Positions 1 to 8,244 of a stretch of DNA of 64,000 nucleotides are shown here, piece after piece. Origin of the DNA: Mayamaea pseudoterrestris. Its lineage: Eukaryota; Bacillariophyta; Bacillariophyceae; Sellaphorales; Sellaphoraceae. The position numbers were made by a program, and so were the translations under genes. Location: NCBI GenBank assembly GCA_027923505.1, contig BROI01000001.1:523501-587500 (forward strand), read 5' to 3'. Numbering within the stretch: the first letter of the stretch is position 1; each line of letters opens with the position of its first letter. Under the pieces are notes generated by a model that worked only from the letters and a program-made list of their open reading frames with translations, had not been told where the DNA came from and did not search any database.

Positions 1-205
1 GCTTCAATAGTGAAAGAGAGAAAATTATCTGAGCGGCGTTATTCTTTTGCGCCGAGCCGAGAGAGTGCATGGGTTTGACATTATTTATGCGAGCGGCCGT
101 TAATGCTCCGCTCGCTAATTTGCTCGCTCCTGCAGCGACAACTTGATTCACTCCTCGCTCTCTTGCACTATAAATCTCAATATTCTAATTTCATTAATTA
201 TATAG

Positions 206-1039
206 GAGCAAGTTCCCGAGTTCAAGTTGATTCTCGTCGGAGATGGAGGCGTCGGTGAGTCATTTTTTGCATTGCAATTTACACTCGTGATTGGGCGCGT
301 GGTTGCTGGCTGCTGCTTGGAAGAGGTTTTCGCGTAATGTAATGAATATCTCGTTCGATTAGAATTGATTGCGTTCCTTTTGACCCTCAATTTTTCATTG
401 GACTCCATTCTAACATCTTGTTATGATTTTCCACCCATTTCTACAGGCAAGACGACCTTTGTCAAGCGCCATTTGACTGGAGAATTCGAAAAGAAGTATG
501 TCGCGACGCTTGGAGTCGAAGTCCATCCCCTCCTCTTTCACACGAACCGCGGTCCCATTCGCTTCAACTGCTGGGACACTGCCGGCCAGGAAAAGTTTGG
601 AGGATTGCGCGACGGATATTACATTCAGGGCCAGTGCGCTATCATTATGTTTGATGTCACGAGCCGCATCACCTACAAGTCGGTTCCCAACTGGCATCGC
701 GACTTGACGCGTGTTTGCGAAAACATTCCCATTTGCTTGGTCGGAAACAAGGTTGAGATCAAGGATCGCAAGGTCAAGGCCAAGCAGATTACCTTTCACC
801 GCAAGAAGAATCTTCAGTACTATGACATTTCCGCCAAGTCCAACTACAACTTTGAGAAACCATTCTTGTGGTTGGCCCGCAAGCTTGCTGGGGACAATTC
901 CTTGCAGTTTGTCGAGGCGCCGGCGCTCCAGCCGCCCGAGGCGGTGATTGACGAAGCGACCCAGCGTCAATACGAGCAGGAGATTGCCACCGCTGCGGCG
1001 CAGCCCTTGCCGGATGACGACGATGATGACGAGCTCTAG
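206..1039 (+). CDS. RAN: Ran GTPase (nuclear transport), first codons unresolved
   Basis: Small GTPase that sets the direction of nuclear import and export. Exons seen: 206-254 and 447-1039, with an intron at 255-446 (GT..AG) that splits the P-loop glycine codon just before GKTT. The protein reads [17 protein letters not shown] then [14 protein letters not shown]. It carries [17 protein letters not shown] (G3), [12 protein letters not shown] (G5) and an acidic tail ending DDDDDDEL, all diagnostic of Ran. The 213 residues visible nearly match the usual 216, so only a few N-terminal residues are missing. The exon at 206 follows a plausible acceptor (tatatag), so the ATG sits in an upstream mini-exon that I could not place; a candidate ATG lies near 70. 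The guanine-specificity motif is NKVE rather than NKVD (near 750). Identity is certain; the 5' end is not. Confidence 0.93.
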
Positions 1040-1618
1040 AGAGATTGGTTCGATGGCGCGTGGCAGATTGGAGAGTGTTTGTGCGGAGTTGATCTGAAGT
1101 AAGGATTTGGGAGACTGATGTTTTGGCCACGACGGAAAGTATGATACGTAACAAGACGAATGGCTTGAAAGATAGATAGTTTAACACCATGGCGGTATAC
1201 TTAGTATGAACGATATACACCAAGTTTAAAGTGTATCTTTGATGCTTGTAGTCGGCACGAGATTTATTGTTGTGATGATCCTGGCGACACGTGTAATCAG
1301 GCATGTAGCAGCTAGCTGGAACGTCAACGCTAACTATTTATCAGTTGTGGTGCGACACCATTCGCGATCTTGCTTCACGACGATGACCGCGATGACCGAT
1401 TGATGTTCTTTGGCATTTGACTTTCGTTCATCGAGCGCCAATTGCTGATACGCATCTAATCCCACAGCACTGCCATTGCGCACAAGAGTAGCGATTAGGT
1501 GGAATCGAGTCGTTGGCGGTCGAGCGACAGTGTCGTGCTGAAGGAGCGACTTCGAAAAGCGTCAAGCAGAACAGACGAGCAATCCGAATACATTGAATGA
1601 CAGTGGTTTAGTTTTACC
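1040..1618. other. Intergenic, no gene seen
   Basis: Between the Ran stop codon and the start of the secreted repeat protein. It should hold the Ran 3' UTR and the next promoter. I see no conserved reading frame or repeat. Confidence 0.5.
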
Positions 1619-3450
1619 ATGAGACAGACTCTCATTCCTTTGCCATGGTTGGCAATACTTTCAGCAACTCTAGCTCTTGTGCAAGGTAGGAGGATTTGAT
1701 TTGCGAAGAAAACTTCTTGTGTAAAAGAACGACGGAACTTTGCAGCACTCGAAATGGCGTGCTCACAAATCGTTCATTCTATCACTAATTATCGTTAGCC
1801 GCCGACCATACTGTTGTTTTGAATCGATCATTTAAACCCCCCATTGAGATTGACCCAGAGCCGCTGGTACGAACAATCTTGACATTAACCAAGACGCGTC
1901 AAAAGGTTGACCCAACTGCCATTCATGGAAAGCAGCACGTCGAAACAAGTAGCGACAAGATTGCAGATGCAATGAAACCTGAAAAAGATATTGATGCAAG
2001 CATTAAAGTTGTCGATGCTTTGGATGCTGCCCTGATGACCAAAGACGCTTCTGCTACCGAGTATGCAAGAGGTCCAGCCGCGAATAACCAGCCGGAGCGG
2101 AATGTGCTACAGCTATCGACTGAGCCGCAAGAAGGCGATCGCCATGTACATTATGGCAAGCAAGAAACTACAGCAAGTATTGTTAATGCTGCTGCGAGTT
2201 CTCATGGCAGAGAAAGTGGTGAAGCGCTGGCTGCAATTCCGACTGACGACGATAAACAAACGGACATGCCACAATATGCCACCACGTCTAACCAAGCAGC
2301 ACCGCAGAACACTCGCTTGGTTCTTACTTTATCGCCTACGCCTCAAAAGATAGAACTTATTCAGGCGCTCCACGAGCAAGCAATCGACATTGACGGCAGC
2401 GTGAACAGTGCATCGCCAAATGCCTCGTCGAAAACGTTGCAGGCAGCTTCGCAACGACAAACTCGTCAATCACCAAGTTTAAACACCATATCGTTAACAG
2501 CGGAACCAAAACTGGTGGTGAACTCCAATTATGTGCTCCGTCTCTCCAGGCATCCCCAAAACATTCAGATGGCTGCAGCGGATATTGCAAATGAAGCTAC
2601 AACGGCCACAACCAGAAGCATTCTTCGCTTCGCCACGTATGTGACTGCCACTCCTACGCAGGCAGCCAAGGCGCGCGAGTCACCTGTAGTACTTGACAAT
2701 GCGAATGTCACAAACGCTACATTCTCTGAAGTTCCTCGCCCTCTAGTTAATGCCCAAGAGTTCTCCAGCCGCGTTCTTGGTTTCTCTGATGATGAATCAC
2801 CGCGAAACGTCGACCAACCAGTCATTGTGGGCGCCGCGCTTGGGTCTACTGCGAGAAGTGATCGCATCGTTCTGAAACGGTCCGACCCAGAGCCAGGAGA
2901 TGAGCGCGCAGAAAATTTTCGGTTACTGATTCGACGGGCCGACGCTCAGCGCGCCATGTTGTTTCGCACGGCACCGTCAGACAGTGCTCCTTCGGAAACA
3001 CCAGTGACAAACCAGTCGACATTTTCGCCAGTCGAGTTGATGGATTCTCGGCCAGGGTCTGCTTCACTGCAAGTCGCTTCGAGTTCGCCACAGGTTGTTG
3101 TGACGGAAAAGATTGGCGACCAAGACTTTATCAGCATGCCAATATCGATTCTCGACCAGAGGGCCGGATACGTCACGTTCGAGTTGAAACAACAGTGGAC
3201 GGACGCCTTGAACTGGATGGCCATTGAGTATTTGACCGACTTTGGCTGGACTTGTCCAACCTTTCAACAGGTCCCTTTCGACAAGTCTCAAATATTCACA
3301 GCCAAGTGCTCGCCCGACGGAATCGCCGAGATTGGAGTTTTCTGTCGGCACTTTACCTATGAAAGCAGTGCTCGTGTACCTGGCTATTGTCACGCGCCAA
3401 AGGGAAACATGATTGCAACCTACTTTTCGTTGCCTTGCAGCAGTGCATAA
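1619..3450 (+). CDS. Secreted protein with degenerate internal repeats
   Basis: Two exons, 1619-1685 and 1799-3450, with an intron at 1686-1798 (gtagg..gttag, phase 1), give 572 residues. Exon 1 supplies ATG and a clear signal peptide (MRQTLIPLPWLAILSATLAL). The rest is hydrophilic and rich in Ser, Thr, Ala, Gln and Asn. A short motif of the form hydrophobic-L-x-L followed by a basic residue, Pro and Gln recurs, for example LVLTLSPTPQKIE, YVLRLSRHPQNIQ and VRTILTLTKTRQKV. Further relaxed copies lie around RIVLKRSDPEPGD and FRLLIRRADAQR. The last 90 residues differ: aromatic-rich with five Cys (WMAIEYLTDFGWTC, CSPDG, FCRHF, GYC, LPC), probably a small disulfide-bonded domain. I recognise no family. 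An extracellular or cell-wall role is inferred from the signal peptide only. Confidence 0.8.
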
Positions 3451-3501
3451 ACTGCGTCCGCGCAATGACGCATCCGCCGCAAAAGGTGTAACAGACGACG
3501 A

Positions 3502-3523
3502 TAATGCCTACCGGTAGGCATTA
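3502..3523. repeat. 22-bp perfect palindrome between converging genes
   Basis: A perfect 22-bp inverted repeat with no spacer, centred between 3512 and 3513. Its core is CTACCGGTAG, a 10-mer that recurs through the window. It lies between the stop codons of two converging genes (3450 on + and 3661 on -), so it could act in 3'-end formation or as a protein-binding site. The function is inferred. Confidence 0.6.
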
Positions 3524-3660
3524 CATGTAGTAACTTTATGATACGTATATGCTCATTTATATCGAAAACATAGAAAGTGTAGCTACTTGGCGGAATCTAT
3601 ACTGCCACCAAAAGCTCCATATGCTATCGCTGTCTTTCTCCCGCACTTGCACCTATTGTT

Positions 3661-4230
3661 TTAGTATTTTGGAGGATACAATCGGTCCACCACTGGCTTG
3701 ACTGTCAATATTACAATCGGCAGGCGAATAGGATCGATTAGCTCGTTTAGTACCACCACCATTCCAATTTTTCCAAACTGGGGATCCACTCTCGACGCCA
3801 AATTCCAATTCATATAAGAATCAATCGTTTCAAGCCACTGCGTTGTATCAACTGCACCGAATTCAATCAAGCCAAACAAAGTCAACCCTGTCGCTGCCCA
3901 ACAGCAGGCATAGTAAACCATAAATGGCATTCCATACTCGCGGTACAATTGCTTGTAGCGACCCCTCCAGGTATAAAGTTCACCTGTATTAATGCCTCGC
4001 ATCATGTCAAGCGTTGCAATCTTGCGATTCAGTTTGCGGAGCTCCTGATCCTTTTGAAAGGGAGTGAGTGAGGCGACGCGATGCTTCTCGGCCTCTTCCT
4101 CCTCCTTGGTCATGGGAGTAAAGTGACGAATGGCATTATTACCAATATCTATGCTTCCATACTTGTAGTGACGTAACAGACGCGACGGTGGTGAAAGACA
4201 GGAGCGAGAGATGCTGCGAAAGGCGGCCAT
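3661..4230 (-). CDS. FAM210/DUF1279-type mitochondrial membrane protein
   Basis: Single exon, 189 residues. The N-terminus (MAAFRSISRSCLSPPSRLLRHY) is basic and Ser-rich with no acids, as in a mitochondrial presequence. A charged helical stretch follows (about 45-85), then the DUF1279 core. That core has a GRYKQLYREYG segment, a membrane span around MPFMVYYACCWAATGLTLFGL, and a C-terminal segment with NELIDPIRLPIVILTVKPVVDRL. FAM210 proteins are mitochondrial inner-membrane proteins in animals; location here is inferred from the presequence. The ATG is the first in frame. A CTACCGGTAG palindrome lies 95 bp upstream (4325-4334). Confidence 0.75.
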   Translation of the reverse strand: MAAFRSISRSCLSPPSRLLRHYKYGSIDIGNNAIRHFTPMTKEEEEAEKHRVASLTPFQKDQELRKLNRKIATLDMMRGINTGELYTWRGRYKQLYREYGMPFMVYYACCWAATGLTLFGLIEFGAVDTTQWLETIDSYMNWNLASRVDPQFGKIGMVVVLNELIDPIRLPIVILTVKPVVDRLYPPKY

Positions 4231-4324
4231 GGTGAAACCGTATGGAGGGAGATGTGAGACCGGCGTGGAACTGGCGCGGCGGAAGTTTGTGTCGCAACGT
4301 AAACCGACGACGTCATCGGTTTAG

Positions 4325-4334
4325 CTACCGGTAG
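4325..4334. promoter_or_regulatory. CTACCGGTAG palindrome upstream of the FAM210-type gene
   Basis: A perfect 10-bp palindrome 95 bp upstream of the minus-strand start codon at 4230. Other exact copies are at 3508, 17761, 18410, 49881 and 61135. A regulatory role is a guess from position and excess. Confidence 0.3.
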
Positions 4335-4462
4335 GTACCCACGTGTACTATTCGCTCACTGCTTGTACAAGTACACGCGGGACGGCAGCTACTTTGTATT
4401 TGTCTACATTTGTCTACAATCAGAAGTACACAAGTGAGCGACACTACGCTTATGATGGTCGC

Positions 4463-4819
4463 TCATGACCATTCTGTTTTGCTAGCAGTTGGCGCATCGC
4501 CTTCTACCGCATCGTCGTCCAGCATTGAGCTCTCGACATGCGCCATGAACACTTGCGCCGTCATGTTTGGACGCTCCAACGACGCTTCAATCCCATGATA
4601 GTTCTCGTTAGTCTTGTCTATCAAACCTTGCATGCACTGATAGGCGAACAGCTTGTCGCAGTCTCCTCGCTTCACCATGTTGACCAATGACAAAACAATG
4701 TCAAACTTCAATTCATCCATGCTAGAAAGTTGCAACGGCGCTTCGACACCGTTTGGTCCATCGCCATCCTCCTTCTCCACGTCTTCACCCGCGAGAGAAG
4801 CCTTTTTCTTCCACTTCAT
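4463..4819 (-). CDS. Small conserved-looking protein of unknown function
   Basis: 118 residues from ATG at 4819 (MKWKKKASLAG). The body has an acidic linker, then a helical stretch from MDELKFDIVLSLVNMVKRGD through LFAYQCMQGLIDKTNENYHG to MTAQVFMAHVESSMLDDD. The frame continues upstream for 27 more codons from a GTG, and a possible acceptor (ctccag) lies in that stretch. A 5' exon is therefore possible and the N-terminus is uncertain. The regular amphipathic helices argue for a real protein. No family recognised. Confidence 0.55.
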   Translation of the reverse strand: MKWKKKASLAGEDVEKEDGDGPNGVEAPLQLSSMDELKFDIVLSLVNMVKRGDCDKLFAYQCMQGLIDKTNENYHGIEASLERPNMTAQVFMAHVESSMLDDDAVEGDAPTASKTEWS

Positions 4820-5213
4820 GGTTGCAGGTTCTTCCAATGCTGTCGAATCAAGGTCAAAACTTGCCTGGAGGAAAGACGATTCAAAGCAATACCACCACAC
4901 TTTTTCAGCTGTTACTTAACAATTGCGCTGCTGGAAAAGGCTCACTGCAACTATCATTGGGCGCTACCTCACGAAAGTATGAGGTAATGCAGGCGTGGAC
5001 TTCAATGCCGAGGAGCGTGGAGTGCCATCGTACGTTGAGCTCAACTTGGAGGTGCTGCTATCCCGTTTCGCATACACAGACTTTGTAAAAGAAAATGTAA
5101 TTTCATACGTAGCTGACACCGGACATGCCGAACCGGCCAACAGTAGCTAGAATGTATGCTCAAACAATTTTTGCCGCGTAAAATCAACTTCACGTTTCAT
5201 TTATATGGTGTAC
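4820..5213. other. Intergenic, no gene seen
   Basis: Lies between the small unknown gene and the 3' end of the PDX1 gene. Overlapping short open frames here lack protein-like composition. It may hold a 5' exon of the small gene. Confidence 0.4.
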
Positions 5214-6408
5214 TTAATTGGCCCACGAGGAACCGTAGATCTGCGTCTCTGTATGTCCGTGCAATTCCTTCTTAGGAGGAACCTTGCCTTCGTATTGATA
5301 CTCGCCTCCCTCGCGATCTCTGAAATTGACCGGATCTCCCTTGATATCGGAAATACCAACCATAGCCGGTCCCAAGCCAGTCGAAACTTCCATCAACACC
5401 TTTGGGTCCTTAAAGTGAGTGACTGCTTGAACAATCGCCTTGGCCCGTGCCACGGGATTCTCGCTCTTGAAAATACCCGATCCGACAAAAACACCATCCA
5501 TTCCCAGCTGCATCATCAAGGCCGCATCCGCTGGAGTAGCAACTCCACCCGCCGCAAAGTTAACAACTGGCAGTTTTCCTTCCGAATGCACCAACTTGAC
5601 CAGTTCATATGGTGCTCGTAGCTCCTTGGCTGCCACAAAAAGCTCATCCGAGCTCATGCTTTGCAATCGCTTTATTTCGTATTGCACCGTACGCGCATGA
5701 CGAACCGCCTCGACAATGTTTCCCGTTCCAGCCTCTCCCTTAGTACGCAACATGCTTGCGCCTTCCGCAATCCGACGCAATGCTTCTCCAAGGTTGCGAC
5801 ATCCGCAAACAAAGGGAACTTGGTAAACAGTCTTGTCAATGTGATGAACATCATCCGCCATGGTCAAGACTTCCGACTCATCAATGTAGTCCACCTCACA
5901 TGCCTGAAGAATCTGCGCCTCGACGAAGTGCCCAATCCGCGCCTTGGCCATGACCGGAATGGTGACGGCCGCCTTGATTTCGTGAATGAGCGAAGGGTCC
6001 GACATGCGTGCGACTCCGCCGTCCCGACGAATGTCGGCGGGAATGCGCTCCAAGGCCATGACGGCCACCGCACCAGCAGCTTCGGCAATTTTGGCTTGCT
6101 CAACGTTCATCACGTCCATCTGCAAGTAGGAAATGATTTGAAATATTATGGGTGAGTGAATCGATGTGTGAATCGATTGATAGGAAGGAGGTACGACAGA
6201 ACAATGTCGCATGACAAGGATCATATGCCTTTGCTTTAACAAGACATTCTCTTCGTATTCTCTTTCAATCTCGTCCTTTCCTCTTTTTCGTCTCGTTCGC
6301 ACTTACAATCACTCCTCCCTTGAGCATTTGCGCAAGGCCCATTTTAACTCGATCCGTTCCAACCGTGGCAGCTCCATTGCCGTTGCTTGTTCCATTGAGT
6401 CCAGTCAT
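5214..6408 (-). CDS. PDX1: Pyridoxal 5'-phosphate synthase subunit PDX1 (PdxS/SNZ)
   Basis: Catalytic subunit of the vitamin B6 synthase that condenses ribose 5-phosphate, glyceraldehyde 3-phosphate and glutamine-derived ammonia into PLP. Exon 1 is 6307-6408 ([19 protein letters not shown]) and exon 2 is 5214-6119, with a 187-bp phase-0 intron between. This gives 335 residues, close to the usual 290-310 plus a short leader. It carries [53 protein letters not shown] with the first Schiff-base lysine, [12 protein letters not shown], and [17 protein letters not shown] with the second lysine. The ATG at 6408 is placed by splicing. The gene is divergent from the dehydrogenase at 6767, with 358 bp between start codons. 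Its glutaminase partner PDX2 is not in the window. Confidence 0.96.
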
Positions 6409-6766
6409 GATAGTACAGCTGTTAAATTAGAGTATGCTACAAGCTTTCGTTGTGTGAATTAGTCTTCGTTTGTTAACAGTTTAATGCTTGTCAATTCCAT
6501 CAACAAGGCAATCACAAACAAGCTGTCGAATCACTTTTGCAGAAGAACGCGCTTCATCGCGACGAGACGTTTTCGATGGCTCTCGCGCCGAGTGAGTCAG
6601 ACGTGACACAACGACGGACGGACGATGTCTCATCGTGCATGCTGAGTCCCGCCAAGAACTACCTGTGCGACATTGAGCAACCTTCGCCGACGACGCATGC
6701 AAGGTTTTCGCGATCCACGTTGCAACAACAAAACTCTTGTTTATACAAGTCAAAACTCGCAGCAAG
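6409..6766. promoter_or_regulatory. Divergent promoter region, PDX1 / 3-beta-HSD family gene
   Basis: The 358 bp between the two divergent start codons must hold both promoters. I see no gene in it and no clear motif. Confidence 0.45.
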
Positions 6767-8080
6767 ATGGTTCTCCCATGGTTGAACAAGTCGACTAGCA
6801 ATGCAGCTTCTTCTACTAGCAAGAGCAATGCCGACTTGCCAGGCTATCGTTCCGTTTCTGGAACGACATGCTTGGTGACTGGCTCGAGCGGCCTATGCGG
6901 AGCCCGCCTTGTGGAAATGCTAGTGGAGCGAGGCTGCTCGCATGTCGTAGCCTTTGATTTGGCGGCTCCATCTGCAGAACTACAGGCGCGGTTTGATGCA
7001 ATCCAAACAAAATGCAAAGGAAAGGTGACTGTACTATCTGGTAGCGAGCGTGGGGACTTGACGAACGACGCTGCCTTGAAGAATGCGTTTGAACTCGTGG
7101 CCTCGAGAAACAGCAAGACAAATTCAGTCTCTTCCTACGACGCTATTTTCCACTTGGGAGCCTTGGTCGGTCCATTCTATGCGCGAGATACCTACCACGC
7201 CGTCAATTATCATGCGACGGTCCGCCTCTTGGAATATTGCAAGCTGTACAATTGCACTCGCTTTGTATACTCTAGCAGTCCATCGACGCGCTTTCACAAA
7301 CACTCTGACATTGTCAATGCGCGCGACTGCGACTTGGAGATTCCAAACAGCTTTCTCGCCATGTACGCCGAAGCCAAGGCACTGGGTGAAGTTGCAGTCT
7401 CCAAGGCGCACGATACGTATTGCACTGGCGATGATACCCTCAAACTCAAGACGATTTCAGTCGCGCCACACCAAGTCTATGGACCGCATGACGCACTGCT
7501 ATTGCCAAACTTGCTGGAAGCGGCGGATACTGGTCGGTTGCGCATTTTTGGAAGCGGCTTGAACAAGATTAGTGTCACTTATGTCGACAATTACTGTCAT
7601 GGCTTGATTTGCGGAGCGGATGCGCTCGTCAAGTCGCCTGATTTAGTTGGAGGCAAGTTTTATATTGTCACGGATGATGATGAACCAGTCTTGCTTTGGG
7701 ACTGGATTAATCAAGCTGTCGTTGGCATGGGGTTTGCGGATTTGCATTCCAAGTGGCACTTGCCAAAGTGGTTGCTCTATGGATTGGCCTACATTGGCAG
7801 TTTGGTTTCGCTTGCGACGGGCGCCAAGTTTAAATTGACAAAATTCAATGTCACAATGCTGACGATTCATCGGTATTTTGATATTATGTCGGCACGAAAT
7901 GACTTGGAATATGTTGCCGTCCGCAATGGCAAGGAGGCGTGGGCGGAAACGATTGAATGGTTTCGTGTGAACTGGTTGCCTGGATACTTGAAAAGTCGTC
8001 AGCAAGGTGGTGGCAGCGGACTTGGCTTGGGCGGAATCAGTCAAAAGAGTAGCGTCATACATGCCAAGAAGGTCGAATAA
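6767..8080 (+). CDS. 3-beta-hydroxysteroid dehydrogenase / NAD-dependent epimerase family
   Basis: 437 residues, no intron, ATG at 6767 (MVLPWLNKSTSN). After a 35-residue Ser/Asn-rich leader comes a Rossmann fold: CLVTGSSGLCGARLVEMLVERG is the NAD(P)-binding GxxGxxG. AIFHLGALVGPFYARDTYHA and VYSSSPSTRF follow, then MYAEAKALGE with the YxxxK catalytic pair. PHQVYGPHDALLLPNLLE and the G-x-N-x-I-S-V-T-Y-V-D-N segment match 3-beta-HSD and sterol-4-alpha-carboxylate 3-dehydrogenase (ERG26/NSDHL) enzymes. A hydrophobic segment near residue 345 (WLLYGLAYIGSLVSLATG) is where these enzymes contact the ER membrane. A sterol C4-demethylation role is likely, but another sugar or sterol substrate is possible. 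Confidence 0.85.
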   Translation: MVLPWLNKSTSNAASSTSKSNADLPGYRSVSGTTCLVTGSSGLCGARLVEMLVERGCSHVVAFDLAAPSAELQARFDAIQTKCKGKVTVLSGSERGDLTNDAALKNAFELVASRNSKTNSVSSYDAIFHLGALVGPFYARDTYHAVNYHATVRLLEYCKLYNCTRFVYSSSPSTRFHKHSDIVNARDCDLEIPNSFLAMYAEAKALGEVAVSKAHDTYCTGDDTLKLKTISVAPHQVYGPHDALLLPNLLEAADTGRLRIFGSGLNKISVTYVDNYCHGLICGADALVKSPDLVGGKFYIVTDDDEPVLLWDWINQAVVGMGFADLHSKWHLPKWLLYGLAYIGSLVSLATGAKFKLTKFNVTMLTIHRYFDIMSARNDLEYVAVRNGKEAWAETIEWFRVNWLPGYLKSRQQGGGSGLGLGGISQKSSVIHAKKVE

Positions 8081-8244
8081 CTTGTTTTGGTGGGTGGTTG
8101 GTGAATAAATGTAACGAATTGGGCAAGACGATATACTCGCCACAGAGTAAACAGAATTATATAACAAAGTAAACAAGTATAACCTCTTTTATACATTACG
8201 ACAGGTGCGTTATAGGTAACCTACATAAATATGTACCCTCCAAT

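Noticed and set aside
410-970. Minus-strand open frame of 186 codons
   Set aside because: It is fully antisense to the certain Ran exon, has no recognisable content, and arises from the codon bias of the real gene.
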